DNA of 64,000 bases from Nitrosomonas cryotolerans ATCC 49181 (GCF_900143275.1 NZ_FSRO01000001.1:248001-312000); one strand, 5' to 3'; positions 9,639 through 19,011 are shown, counted from the stretch's first letter. Notes: a model not told the origin generated them from the letters alone. Numbers and translations: made by a program.

Positions 9639-9914
9639 AGCGTAACGCATATGAACATTATCTCTATTTCTACCTTGTGAAACTACTGTAGATACCGTCT
9701 GTTTCTGCCGCGCCATTAGATTCGATAGAACACCCCCTGTTTGATCGACCATCCGGTATCTCAATACCAGGTATGCGCTGCTGGTCGCCTATCAAGTTCC
9801 CTCTGAATATGACCCGCCTGGCGGGCAATCTGGTAAAGAAGGATTAAAGCTAATCCTGATTCTAACCGTTACCTTGTACACGTTTAATTGTTTGAGCATC
9901 GAGGGTAAAGAGTC
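9639..9914 (+). promoter_or_regulatory. Intergenic spacer between the two pilin clusters, with small hairpins
   Basis: This 276-bp non-coding spacer separates the clusters and probably contains the promoter of the second one. Two short hairpins are visible: CCCGC/GCGGG at about 9813-9825, and AGGATTA-AAGC-TAATCCT at 9840-9857. Neither is followed by a clear T-run, so they are not convincing terminators. A clear sigma-70 promoter was not recognised. GAGGGTAAAGAG just upstream of the 9915 ATG can serve as ribosome binding site for the next fimT. Confidence 0.35.
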
Positions 9915-10436
9915 ATGCGCCGTGTTGCGAATCAGGGATTCACAATGGTTGAGTTAATGGTTGCGTTGAGTGTGGCTGGTATTCTGTTGACCGTTGCGTT
10001 GCCAAGCTATCAGGTATTTGTTCAAGACACTCGCTTACTAACCCAGAGCAATCATTTTACCTCTGCCGTTATGCTGACGAAAGGCGAAGCGGTTAAAAGA
10101 GGCCGCTCTGCCACGATCTGTCCCAGTACAGATGGGGTAGCTTGTACGGGTGGAACAAACTGGTCTAATGGCTGGATTGTATTTGCTGATGAGGATGGTG
10201 ATGGTGTGGTGGATACCGGTGAGGAAGTGATTCAAGTGGGTGCCCCGCTGACTGGGGATAACCAATTGATATCGGGGGTGCGTACCCGGGTTACCTTTGC
10301 CGCGAGTGGTTTTTCGCTGGGTTTTAATGACACCTTTTCTTTGTGTGATAGTCGTGGCGCGACTTATTCCAAAGTTTTGATCATCAATAATCAAGGTCGA
10401 TTACGCGCGGAGACTGGAACGGGAGTGTGTTCATGA
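9915..10436 (+). CDS. fimT: FimT/GspH-family minor pilin (cluster B)
   Basis: A 173-residue prepilin with a short leader (G8|FTMVELMVAL) and the GspH/FimT domain (KRGRSATICPSTDG...NWSNGWIVFADEDGDG). The C-terminus has NQGRLRAE and a terminal Cys-Ser. The GRLR fits the GRxR DNA-binding motif of competence-linked FimT. It resembles the fimT that ends the first cluster in domain layout, yet here it opens the second cluster. Its stop overlaps the downstream pilV start as ATGA at 10433. Confidence 0.88.
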   Translation: MRRVANQGFTMVELMVALSVAGILLTVALPSYQVFVQDTRLLTQSNHFTSAVMLTKGEAVKRGRSATICPSTDGVACTGGTNWSNGWIVFADEDGDGVVDTGEEVIQVGAPLTGDNQLISGVRTRVTFAASGFSLGFNDTFSLCDSRGATYSKVLIINNQGRLRAETGTGVCS

Positions 10437-10939
10437 AGCGCCCGTCTTATGACAGACAGCAGACCCGGAACGCGGGCTTCAGCCTGTTGGAGGTATTGGT
10501 TACGATTCTGGTACTGTCTTTTGGTTTGCTGGGGATGGCCAATTTGATTCTGACGGGTATGCGCAGCAATAATATTGCGCATTATCGAGGGATCGCCACG
10601 CAACAGACACATGATATGGCTGATCGGATGCGCGCGAATCTGGTGGGAGTCAGCGCGGGCCATTATGATGCACTCGCGACAGGCATTCCGGCCAGTAATG
10701 ATTGCATTGCAACTAACTGTAGTGCTGCGCAAATGGCTGTTTATGATCATGCACAATGGAATGCGGCCAATGGCATCCTGCTGCCTGATGGTGTGGGAAC
10801 GGTTGTGGGAAATCTGGCGGGGGGATTTTTGGTGACTGTAATGTGGGTCGAAAAAGAAATGAATGGCGTTACAGACCCTGCCTGTCCGAGCGGTACTCCC
10901 GCCGACAGGCGTTGTTTTTCAAGTAGATTCTCGCCATGA
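10433..10939 (+). CDS. pilV: Type IV pilus minor pilin PilV (cluster B)
   Basis: A 168-residue PilV: G15|FSLLEVLVTILVLSFGLLGMANL, then HYRGIATQQTHDMADRMRAN, a typical PilV continuation after the helix. The ATG at 10433 is chosen because it forms an ATGA overlap with the fimT stop; a second in-frame ATG at 10427 is possible. A C-terminal cluster of cysteines (CIATNC, ACPSG, RRCFS) suggests disulfides outside the cell. It overlaps pilW by ATGA at 10936. Confidence 0.88.
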   Translation: MKRPSYDRQQTRNAGFSLLEVLVTILVLSFGLLGMANLILTGMRSNNIAHYRGIATQQTHDMADRMRANLVGVSAGHYDALATGIPASNDCIATNCSAAQMAVYDHAQWNAANGILLPDGVGTVVGNLAGGFLVTVMWVEKEMNGVTDPACPSGTPADRRCFSSRFSP

Positions 10940-11739
10940 TTAGACCCGATTCGAGAATCAGCCGAACAACCCCTCTTTTAGATGCTAGGGAAAGAAGAGG
11001 TCGGATGCAAAATGGTTTCACCTTGGTGGAGCTTATGCTCGCGATGACCATTAGTCTGGTATTACTGCTCTTGATTGGCACGGTCTTTGTCAGTAGTCGT
11101 CAGGCATTTCGTGTACAGGAAGATGGTGCGCGCATACAGGAAAGTGGTCGTTTTGCACTGGAAATCCTTGGGCGGAGCATCAAGCAGGCCGGTTTTGCTG
11201 ATATCCCCTTTATCGGAGACAAGATGGCTTTTTCCGGTACGGCGATTAATGGCACGAATGGTGCTGGCGGTGCGGCTGATACGCTGACAGTGCAATATGA
11301 CGGCATCATCGGTAGTCGGGATTGTGAAGGGACTGTGGTGATTGCGGCCGGTACCATTATTCAGAATCACTTTAACCTGGATGCAGCCAATGCTGAATTG
11401 CAGTGTGCCGGTACCATTGCCGTAACGCCACCCGCGCCTGGCCCATCGAGCAGTGGTCAGGTGCTACTGAACAATGTAGAGGATTTACAAGTGCTTTATG
11501 GCATTGATACGACGGGTGACCAATCGGCGAATCAATATGTTGCTGTGCCTGCCAATTGGGATCAGGTTGTTACCGCACGGATTTGCATACTGATTCGTTC
11601 GGAGAAAATGGGGGTTGTTGCTGCTGGTTATTATCTGGGCTGTAACAGCACGGCTGTAGCGGTGCCGGCAGATAGGCGACTGCGACAGGCTTTTAGCGCG
11701 ACCTATAACCTGCGTAATCGTGTGAATACTATCCCATGA
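10936..11739 (+). CDS. pilW: Type IV pilus minor pilin PilW (cluster B)
   Basis: A 267-residue PilW-family protein, shorter than the cluster A copy. The class III site is G|FTLVELMLAMTISLVLLLL, followed by RIQESGRFALEILGRSIKQAGF, the PilW signature. The start at 10936 overlaps the pilV stop (ATGA) but gives a 27-residue leader; ATG at 11005 would give a 4-residue leader. A paired-cysteine exported domain follows. The stop overlaps the pilX start (ATGA at 11736). Confidence 0.88.
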   Translation: MIRPDSRISRTTPLLDARERRGRMQNGFTLVELMLAMTISLVLLLLIGTVFVSSRQAFRVQEDGARIQESGRFALEILGRSIKQAGFADIPFIGDKMAFSGTAINGTNGAGGAADTLTVQYDGIIGSRDCEGTVVIAAGTIIQNHFNLDAANAELQCAGTIAVTPPAPGPSSSGQVLLNNVEDLQVLYGIDTTGDQSANQYVAVPANWDQVVTARICILIRSEKMGVVAAGYYLGCNSTAVAVPADRRLRQAFSATYNLRNRVNTIP

Positions 11740-12305
11740 ACAGGAATCCGTCTTTACGACAAAAACAATCGGGTATTGTTTTTGTTACCGGCCTGATTTT
11801 TTTGCTTATCCTGACATTGTTAGGGGTCAGCGCAGTCAAGACGGCCAGCATAGAAGAACGTATGTCCGGTAATTTACGGGATCGCCATCTGGCATTGCAG
11901 GCGGCAGAAATGGGATTGCGTTATGCCGAGCAGTATATCCGAAATAATAATCCGGCCGTCCCGCCCCTTATAGTTGGCGTGACAGGTTTTGATGCAACCT
12001 GCACGAATGGGCTTTGTTATTACGGTGAAGGGGTCGACGCGCCCACGGTCCCCGTCTGGACGACTTATTGCACACCGGATTGCCCGATCAGCTATCACGT
12101 GGGAAATACATTTAGTGTGAATAATGTTGTGACCTATACAGCGCCTGCCTTGCCGGCAGGCGTGCCTGCACCGACTTATTTAATTGAGGGTATTCGGAAA
12201 ATACGACCGGGTAGTGTCATACAGTACTACTACCGGATTACTGTGCGCGGGCAAGGTGCCAAACCCGGCACGACCGTTTGGTTACAAGAAGTATTCAAAC
12301 CCTGA
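11736..12305 (+). CDS. pilX: Type IV pilus assembly protein PilX (cluster B)
   Basis: A 189-residue PilX: QSGIVFVTGLIFLLILTLLGVSAV, then the PilX-typical SIEERMSGNLRDRHLALQAAEMGL. The residue at mature position 5 is not Glu, as is usual for PilX. This copy keeps the ERMxxN..D...A..AAE pattern much better than the cluster A PilX. It is coupled to pilW by an ATGA overlap. The pilY1 start lies 28 bp after its stop. Confidence 0.9.
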   Translation: MNRNPSLRQKQSGIVFVTGLIFLLILTLLGVSAVKTASIEERMSGNLRDRHLALQAAEMGLRYAEQYIRNNNPAVPPLIVGVTGFDATCTNGLCYYGEGVDAPTVPVWTTYCTPDCPISYHVGNTFSVNNVVTYTAPALPAGVPAPTYLIEGIRKIRPGSVIQYYYRITVRGQGAKPGTTVWLQEVFKP

Positions 12306-12333
12306 TGGTGAGATTATTAAACGGGATACGAGC

Positions 12334-15300
12334 ATGATGAAAGAGAAACGGCCTTTTTCTGTCGGGATAGAATGGGTTTTTTATTTGTCCTGTATTTTAT
12401 CCTGGTCTGTCGATGCGGCGTTACCGCTTTCGAACGGCCCTCTTTTTCTAGGCGGCAGCATCACGCCAAACGTCGTGTTCACGCTGGATGACTCCGGCTC
12501 AATGCAACAAGAAATCATGCCGGAGGGGCTGGCTCCTAATGGGGTGCGTTTTGTATTCCCTCGTGCGGAAAGTGTGTATAACAATTCATCGGATTTCGAC
12601 AATAAAGTCGTTGCATTTATGGTTAATGACCCGGGTAGCGGGTACGCTGCTTCTCTGCGCTCCAGCCAGGTCAACAAGGTTTATTATAATCCGACCGTCA
12701 GGTATCAGCCGTGGAGCAATGCGGACGGGTCGTTGATGCCGGCAGTGAATCCTACCTGCGCACCGCACAATCCAATGAATACCGGTGCCGGCTGTCGTAA
12801 TCTCATAGTAGAGAATAAACAGGCGGCTGAATGGCTAAAGAGCAACGGGAGTTTGTCGTCTTCCGAATCAAAGACTTTTTATCCAGCCGTATATTTTAAA
12901 TATAAGGATAATGGGGGCAATGTGTATGCGGCCGCTAACTATACGCAGGTAGAGATTCGGCTGCCCAAGCTTTTTTACACGGGCGGACCGGGCCGGACAG
13001 ATTGCATTGCTGCGCCGACTTGTACCTATATAGAAGAAATTCAGAATTTCGCAAACTGGTATACCTATTATCGTTCACGTGTCTTACTGTCCCGGGCAGG
13101 CATTGGCCGCGCCTTTGCCACCCAGGGCAATACTATGCGGGTAGGTTTTGCGGCTATCAATCAAGGGAACAGTATAGTCGATGGTGTGCGAACGAAGACG
13201 CTGATCAGTGGCGTGCGACCGTTCATCGGCGCCGGCAGAACCGAATTCTTTACCAATCTCTATAGCCATCCTATTCCCAAAGCGAATACCCCGTTACGCG
13301 CGGCGATGGATGATGTCGGGCAATATTTTCAGCGGACCGATGACAAAGGTCCGTGGAGCGATACGCCGGGTGATAAGGGCGGGGAGCAGCATGAATGTCG
13401 CCAGAACTATCATATTCTGATGACCGATGGTTACTGGACCGGCGGGGTTGGTGGCAGGATTGGTGGTGGGGCGGAGAATGCGGATAATGAGGATAGTGAG
13501 GTAGGTATGACCATTACCAATCATGCTTCTCCGGCGATCCCGCCGAATTATACCTATACGCCAGTACTGCCTTACTCCGATCCCAATCCCGGTACGCTGG
13601 CAGATGTGGCCATGCTCTATTGGAAGAATGATCTACGGCCGGATCTGCTTAATAAGGTTCCGACGAGTTCAGGCAATCCTGCTTTTTGGCAACATATGGT
13701 TAATTTTACGGTCGGGCTGGGTGTTCAGGGTACGCTGGTTACACCGCCATCAGGAACGGAGACGTGGCCTGATACGATGAGTAGTGAGGCCGCAAAAATT
13801 GATGATTTGTGGCATGCAGCCATCAATAGCCGCGGTAAATTTTTTAGTGCAGCTGATCCGGTGACATTTGCCGATGCCTTGTCTAACAGCTTGTCCACTA
13901 TTGTTGCGCGTACCGGATCGGCTGCTGCCGTGGCAGTGAATGCCGGTTCACTGATGGCCCATAGTCGCATCTATCAGACTAAGTTTAATAGCGGTGACTG
14001 GAGCGGACAGTTATTATCGATTCCGATTAATACTGCTGGCGTATCTGGCACGGCGGAATGGAATGCAGGCACCGTTTCGCTTGCGCCGACAACTGTTTCG
14101 CCTGATTCCCGGGTTATCATAACCAAGGGCAACAGTGATGGGGTGCCCTTCCAGTATCTGAAGCTGAGTGCGACGCAAAAAGCATCTCTGGATAAAAACA
14201 ATGCCGGCCTGCTTGACACTTGTGGTCTGGAACGAGTGGCTTATTTGCGGGGAAGTGCCAGCGGAGAGGGAGGCACAGGAACATTGCTCTGTGTGAGCAC
14301 GACGATAATCAATAAATTCCGCAAACGTACTACCAGCCTGTTGGGTGATATTGTCAATGGCGCCCCCTTTTATGTCGATAAACCCGGCGCTGGATACTCT
14401 GATGTTGATCACGCCGGTTATGCTGCATTTGTAAACAATTATAAGAATAGAACCCCGGTGGTTTATGTGGGGGCAAATGATGGCATGCTGCATGGCTTTA
14501 ATGCCTGCATAGTGGGGGTTACACCCGGTTGTATTGCAGCCGATGCGGGCAAGGAACTCATCGCTTACGTGCCCGGTGGCGTGTATGCCAATCTGAATCG
14601 CCTAAGTAATCAGGATTATCATGACAATCATCGTTATTTTGTAGATGGTTCTCTGATGGTTGCGGATGCGCATATCGGCACCACGCCGAGCTGGAAAACT
14701 GTGCTGGTGGGGGGGCTCAATGGAGGTGGTCAGGGTTATTATGCGCTGGATGTGACGAACCCGGCTAATTTTACCAATGCCAACGCGGCGAGTATTGTGT
14801 TGTGGGAATTTACGGATGCGGATGACGGTGACATGGGGTATAGCCACAATTTACCGACCATTGCCCTGAATGGCCAGGCCCAGCAGATTGTGAGAATGGA
14901 GAATGGCCAGTGGGCAGTGATTGTCGGTAATGGCTATAACAGTGTCGCTGGTAAGGCCGTGCTGTATATATTATTTATCAGCGGGGGTGAAGACGGCACC
15001 TGGACAGTGGGTACGGATTATATTCGTTTGGTTGCTGATACGGGTACAGGGAATGGACTTTCCACACCGACTCCATTTGATAGCAATGCGAATGGTTTAG
15101 TTGATGTGATTTATGCCGGGGATATTCGGGGAAATTTATGGAAATTTGATGTCAGCTCGACAACGCCCGCCAGCTGGAATGTGGCGGTAGCAGGCGCACC
15201 TTTATTCGTATCCGGTTCCCAAAAACCCATTATTTCTCCCCCGGTTGTGAGTCTGCATCCAAAGGGGGGGCAGTTGATTCTGTTTGGTACCGGCAAATAC

Positions 15301-15861
15301 CTTGAAACAGCGGATACAACGAATAAGGATGGGCAGTCTGTTTATGGTATATGGGATAACAATACAACGGCAACCATTGCAACTGGGGCGCTGGTTCAAC
15401 AAGTCATGACGGATGCATCGATCCGAACCGCTACGCAAAATTCGGTTGCTTATTCTGCAACCATAAAGGGCTGGTATCTGGATTTGCCTATCAGTGGCGA
15501 AAGACTGACGGGTGTCCCTGCGATCGAAAATAACCTTTACACCTTTACGACGATTATTCCGTCCATCTCACCCTGTGATTTTGGTGGCAGAGGGTTTGTG
15601 AATACAGTGGATTTCCTGACGGGCAGTATGCTCTCTATCCCTGCCTTTGATACCAACGGGAACCGAATCATCGCCTTTGATGATGCTTTGTCAGCGGGCG
15701 TGGAAATTGGTTTTTCGGTGGGTGGGGTGACGCGCGTCAGGGGGCAGACACAGGACTGGTTGTTATCCTCCAGAGCGGATGGCGAACTGGTAAAAACGCC
15801 CGCAACCAAAGGTCCCGCTGAACCACAAAGTCGTATTGTGTGGCAGGAACTGATTCAGTAA
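12334..15861 (+). CDS. pilY1: PilY1 type IV pilus tip adhesin / assembly factor (cluster B)
   Basis: About 1175 residues from the ATG at 12334 (12337 is an equally good start). An upstream in-frame extension to 12184 lies inside pilX and is rejected. The N-terminus is a signal peptide with hydrophobic core VFYLSCILSW. The von Willebrand A-like region keeps an intact MIDAS, FTLDDSGSMQQE. The C-terminal propeller carries VVYVGANDGMLHGFNA and a calcium-binding loop DSNANGLVDVIYAGD followed by GNLWKFD. PilY1 is exported, sits at the pilus tip and regulates retraction in a calcium-dependent way in Pseudomonas. This is the canonical copy, in contrast to the first PilY1 of the window. Confidence 0.92.
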   Translation: MMKEKRPFSVGIEWVFYLSCILSWSVDAALPLSNGPLFLGGSITPNVVFTLDDSGSMQQEIMPEGLAPNGVRFVFPRAESVYNNSSDFDNKVVAFMVNDPGSGYAASLRSSQVNKVYYNPTVRYQPWSNADGSLMPAVNPTCAPHNPMNTGAGCRNLIVENKQAAEWLKSNGSLSSSESKTFYPAVYFKYKDNGGNVYAAANYTQVEIRLPKLFYTGGPGRTDCIAAPTCTYIEEIQNFANWYTYYRSRVLLSRAGIGRAFATQGNTMRVGFAAINQGNSIVDGVRTKTLISGVRPFIGAGRTEFFTNLYSHPIPKANTPLRAAMDDVGQYFQRTDDKGPWSDTPGDKGGEQHECRQNYHILMTDGYWTGGVGGRIGGGAENADNEDSEVGMTITNHASPAIPPNYTYTPVLPYSDPNPGTLADVAMLYWKNDLRPDLLNKVPTSSGNPAFWQHMVNFTVGLGVQGTLVTPPSGTETWPDTMSSEAAKIDDLWHAAINSRGKFFSAADPVTFADALSNSLSTIVARTGSAAAVAVNAGSLMAHSRIYQTKFNSGDWSGQLLSIPINTAGVSGTAEWNAGTVSLAPTTVSPDSRVIITKGNSDGVPFQYLKLSATQKASLDKNNAGLLDTCGLERVAYLRGSASGEGGTGTLLCVSTTIINKFRKRTTSLLGDIVNGAPFYVDKPGAGYSDVDHAGYAAFVNNYKNRTPVVYVGANDGMLHGFNACIVGVTPGCIAADAGKELIAYVPGGVYANLNRLSNQDYHDNHRYFVDGSLMVADAHIGTTPSWKTVLVGGLNGGGQGYYALDVTNPANFTNANAASIVLWEFTDADDGDMGYSHNLPTIALNGQAQQIVRMENGQWAVIVGNGYNSVAGKAVLYILFISGGEDGTWTVGTDYIRLVADTGTGNGLSTPTPFDSNANGLVDVIYAGDIRGNLWKFDVSSTTPASWNVAVAGAPLFVSGSQKPIISPPVVSLHPKGGQLILFGTGKYLETADTTNKDGQSVYGIWDNNTTATIATGALVQQVMTDASIRTATQNSVAYSATIKGWYLDLPISGERLTGVPAIENNLYTFTTIIPSISPCDFGGRGFVNTVDFLTGSMLSIPAFDTNGNRIIAFDDALSAGVEIGFSVGGVTRVRGQTQDWLLSSRADGELVKTPATKGPAEPQSRIVWQELIQ

Positions 15862-15870
15862 GCATTCGAT

Positions 15871-15908
15871 TGTTCAGGGGCCGAATCACTGTGCTGTTGT
15901 CCTGAACA
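15871..15908. repeat. Inverted repeat between pilY1 and pilE (cluster B)
   Basis: TGTTCAGG at 15871-15878 and CCTGAACA at 15901-15908 form a perfect 8-bp inverted repeat around a 22-base loop, starting 9 bp after the pilY1 stop and ending 49 bp before the pilE start. There is no T-run after it. It may be an RNA processing or stabilising hairpin that sets pilE expression apart from the long pilY1 message, but that is only inference. Confidence 0.35.
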
Positions 15909-15957
15909 GGCGTGATATGAATGGAACGAATGGAATGATGATATCTTTGAGAGAGGC

Positions 15958-16422
15958 ATGAAAATGAAAGCGAATAGCAGTTTAAATGAATGCGGCGGGT
16001 TTTCCCTGATTGAATTGATGGTGGCCATTGCTGTTATTGGCATTCTGGCAACGGTTGCGCTGCCTTCTTATCAAGATTATATCCGGCAATCAAATAGAGC
16101 CCTGGTTAAAACCATGCTCTATGAAAACGCGCAATTTATGGAGCAATTCTACACAGAAAATAATCAATATGATGCGACGGTGGGTGTCGACGGGATTGCG
16201 AATACAGGGGATGATGTGGCCGTAGTCATACCCCTGCTCCGCTCGCCGAGAACGGGCACGGTTCAGTACAACCTTTCTTTGCAGGCAGTAAATAATAATA
16301 CTTTTACGCTGCAAGCCATTCCTGTGGGTTCAATGGCTGGAGATAGCTGCGGCACATTGACTTTGACGAGCACGGGACTACAAGGGGCTGGTGGTGATGT
16401 GGCGAGTTGCTGGAACCGATAA
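15958..16422 (+). CDS. pilE: Type IV pilin PilE (cluster B)
   Basis: A 154-residue type IV pilin: G14|[27 protein letters not shown], the archetypal alpha-1 N-terminus. The C-terminal part has two cysteines (SCGTLTL and ASCW) spaced like the D-region disulfide of PilE-family pilins. The start at 15958 follows GAGAGAGG; an alternative ATG is at 15964. It closes the second minor-pilin cluster, 96 bp after pilY1. The cysteine pair distinguishes it from the cysteine-free PilE at 3362. It could be a minor pilin or a pilin subunit; the major pilin is not evident elsewhere in this window. Confidence 0.9.
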   Translation: MKMKANSSLNECGGFSLIELMVAIAVIGILATVALPSYQDYIRQSNRALVKTMLYENAQFMEQFYTENNQYDATVGVDGIANTGDDVAVVIPLLRSPRTGTVQYNLSLQAVNNNTFTLQAIPVGSMAGDSCGTLTLTSTGLQGAGGDVASCWNR

Positions 16423-16527
16423 TGCAGCAATTCATTGATTCATGTTTAAATCAATCGGTTGTATTCTGTTTTATTCAGTTCTAGCCATTTGTTGAATGGG
16501 CATTTCCCACAAGTCCTCAGTGTTGTT

Positions 16528-18036
16528 TCAGGTGTCTTTTTTACTTTTAATCTGTAATTTGAAATTGAATCGGCGCCATTCTTCTGTTTCAGTGTGCAAC
16601 AGGGTTCTGGTTAATGGATTTTGTTTTAACCATGCCCGCGCGATGTAAAGCGTACAGGTTGCCTTTTCTGCAGTGACATCCAATGGTGGCAATAAGATGT
16701 TGCTGCGACTGCGGTGAAAGAGTACGGCTAAACGCAATGCCATGAGTAATAACGCATTGAGCGGATTAGCCACAAATTCGCTGACTTTGCCAAGAGAGCC
16801 GCGATGAGCCAGGACGAGTTGACTGAGGTTGGTTTGTTCCATTTTGGAAAAACCGGGCATATCGGCATTAGCGAGAATGTAGGCAGTATGTTTATGGTAG
16901 CCGGAATGTGCGATAGAAATACCGATTTCATGAAGTCTGGCTGCCCATGACAGGATTCTTAGTAAGTCTTCTGACTGGTCGGTATGGGCAGCTAATAGCT
17001 GTTTTCCGAGTAGGCCGGATAATGATTCAATACGTATAGACTGAGCGGTGTCGATCCGATAGCGTTGCATGAACTGTTGCACCGTGATTTCACGCATATC
17101 TTCATTATGAAAACGGCCCAGCATATCATAAAGTACACCCTGACGTAGTGCGCCGGTTGTCTGTGACATACGCTGAATGCCCAGCTCCGAGAAGACCGCA
17201 GACATGATGGCAAATCCGCCTGCGATGACCGCTTTACGGTTAGCCTGAAGACCGGCAATGGAAAGCTTCTTACTGTCACCGGTTTTGAGCAAATAGTCAC
17301 GAAATTTTTCAAGTCCTGCAGGCGTAATATCGTCACTATCATCCTGCTTGCAAAAATGGTTCAGTTTTAGAACCTGTCCCAGTGTTCGTGCGGTTCCTGA
17401 TGAACCAATAACTTCTTGCCATTGATCCGCCGAGAATTCGGCAGCAATAGCCTGTATCTCTGTTCGTGCTGCCAATTCCGCCTGTTTCATGGCAGCTTTG
17501 CTGATCTTGCCATCCGGAAAGAAACGTTGGCTGTGACTGACACAACCGATATAAAGACTCTCTAGCTTGTTGGGCTGCAGGCGATTGCCAATAATAAATT
17601 CGGACGATCCCCCACCGATATCGATAACCAATCGGTTATGGTCGGAAACGGGGAGACTGTGTGCAACACCCAGATAGATTAGGCGGGCTTCCTCGCGTCC
17701 CGAAATAATTTCTATAGGAAAACCTAATGCGGCTTCTGCCCTTTTCAAGAAAGCGGGTGCGTTCTCAGCGATACGTAAGGAATTTGTGCCTACGACGCGT
17801 ACGGTATGGGCGGGAAAGTCACGCAGGCGTTCTCCAAAACGCTGCAAGCAATTCAGTGCCCGCATTTGAGAATCCTCGTCCAGTTTCTTGTCTGTATCGT
17901 TAAACCCGCCGGCAAGCCGCACCATTTCACGTAAGCTATCCAGTGGATAAATCTGTTTATCAACGACTCGTGCGACTTGCAGGTGGAAGCTATTAGAGCC
18001 AAGATCAACAGCTGCAAGCATGGAGTATTTGCGCAT
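16528..18036 (-). CDS. ppx: Exopolyphosphatase / guanosine pentaphosphatase (Ppx/GppA)
   Basis: A 502-residue Ppx/GppA-family enzyme that removes terminal phosphates from inorganic polyphosphate (and possibly pppGpp). The N-terminal ASKHA phosphate-binding motif AAVDLGSNSFHLQVARV, the second motif VIDIGGGSSEFIIG, and the C-terminal HD-like region (AARLHEIGISIAHSGYHKHTAYIL) are all present, and the length is normal. It is the last gene of the rpiA-phoU-ppx series, 195 bp after phoU. The pairing of ppx and phoU links it to phosphate storage. It converges with pilE across a 105-bp gap. Confidence 0.93.
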   Translation of the reverse strand: MRKYSMLAAVDLGSNSFHLQVARVVDKQIYPLDSLREMVRLAGGFNDTDKKLDEDSQMRALNCLQRFGERLRDFPAHTVRVVGTNSLRIAENAPAFLKRAEAALGFPIEIISGREEARLIYLGVAHSLPVSDHNRLVIDIGGGSSEFIIGNRLQPNKLESLYIGCVSHSQRFFPDGKISKAAMKQAELAARTEIQAIAAEFSADQWQEVIGSSGTARTLGQVLKLNHFCKQDDSDDITPAGLEKFRDYLLKTGDSKKLSIAGLQANRKAVIAGGFAIMSAVFSELGIQRMSQTTGALRQGVLYDMLGRFHNEDMREITVQQFMQRYRIDTAQSIRIESLSGLLGKQLLAAHTDQSEDLLRILSWAARLHEIGISIAHSGYHKHTAYILANADMPGFSKMEQTNLSQLVLAHRGSLGKVSEFVANPLNALLLMALRLAVLFHRSRSNILLPPLDVTAEKATCTLYIARAWLKQNPLTRTLLHTETEEWRRFNFKLQIKSKKDT

Positions 18037-18231
18037 GGTTATTTAGAGTAAGAAACTGATCGAGCTCAAGTCATTATAACGGTCTGTCTGGCTGGAAGAA
18101 AAGAGCTTCCAGTCTTTAAAGTAAGCGCAATACTCGGTTTACTGATGCTGTGCACGCTATTAATTAACGCTGGAAGCGGCAGATTATGCCGTTTCAAGTC
18201 GAATGGGCAGGTGTCAATGGAGAAATAGTTT

Positions 18232-18939
18232 TTATTCGCGTATCTCGCGTTCAATTTCATCAGCGGTAACATGGCGTACATCTTTGCCCTTGACCATGTA
18301 GACGACATATTCAGACATATTTTTGGCATGATCACCGATCCGCTCAATTGCTTTGGCAATGAACAGGATTTCTATTGAAGTAGAGATTTTGCGCGGATCT
18401 TCCATCATAAAAGTGATCAACTGACGCATAATGGAACGAAATTCTTCGTCAACCAGTTCGTCCTGACGAACAATTTGAGCCGCCGTATTTAAATCCAGAC
18501 GGGCAAACGAATCCAATGCCTTGTGTACCATATCCATGGCAATACAGGCGACGTGTTTGATCTCGATAAAACGGGGCATGTGCATACGATCCGCAGCGTA
18601 TATCAATCGAGCCATGCGGGCAATTTTCTCAGCTTCGTCACCAATACGCTCCAGATCTGTAATCGTTTTAATTACCATCATAATCATGCGTAAATCACCG
18701 GCGGTCGGTTGCCTGCGGGCAATAATCTGATTACAGATTTCATCAATGGCGACTTCCATCGCATTCACCCGGTGATCATAAGCGATCACTTGTTCAATCA
18801 ATTTTTCATTGCCATTGGTGAGTGCCTCAATGGCGTGCTCGATTTGCTCTTCTACAAAGCCACCCATCTGCAATACCCGTGTACGAACCTCTTCGAGATC
18901 AGCATCGAATTGTTTGGAAATATGTTCTTTGTGTACCAT
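18232..18939 (-). CDS. phoU: Phosphate transport system regulator PhoU
   Basis: A 235-residue all-helical protein made of two PhoU repeats (about residues 15-105 and 120-210). Motifs include GGFVEEQIEHAIEAL, the IARRQP segment and the metal-binding ERIGDEAEKIARM and ERIGDHAKNMSEY. PhoU represses the Pho regulon through PstB/PhoR and controls phosphate uptake. No pst transporter or phoBR genes are adjacent; instead it lies beside ppx, so its role here ties phosphate sensing to polyphosphate breakdown. The start has an AAAGGCAGG ribosome binding site. Confidence 0.95.
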   Translation of the reverse strand: MVHKEHISKQFDADLEEVRTRVLQMGGFVEEQIEHAIEALTNGNEKLIEQVIAYDHRVNAMEVAIDEICNQIIARRQPTAGDLRMIMMVIKTITDLERIGDEAEKIARMARLIYAADRMHMPRFIEIKHVACIAMDMVHKALDSFARLDLNTAAQIVRQDELVDEEFRSIMRQLITFMMEDPRKISTSIEILFIAKAIERIGDHAKNMSEYVVYMVKGKDVRHVTADEIEREIRE

Positions 18940-19011
18940 AACCTGCCTTTCGATTGGTTAAAAGTGTTAACAGTCTATTCAGAAATGTTCAACGTACTGA
19001 CATTCTGTAGA

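Noticed and set aside
12184-12333. Upstream in-frame extension of the second pilY1
   Set aside because: It overlaps the pilX gene and would bury the signal peptide; the ATG at 12334 gives a normal exported protein.
16423-16527. Possible bidirectional terminator between pilE and ppx
   Set aside because: Only a 7-bp AT-rich stem (ATTGATT/AATCAAT) without a clear T-run was seen.
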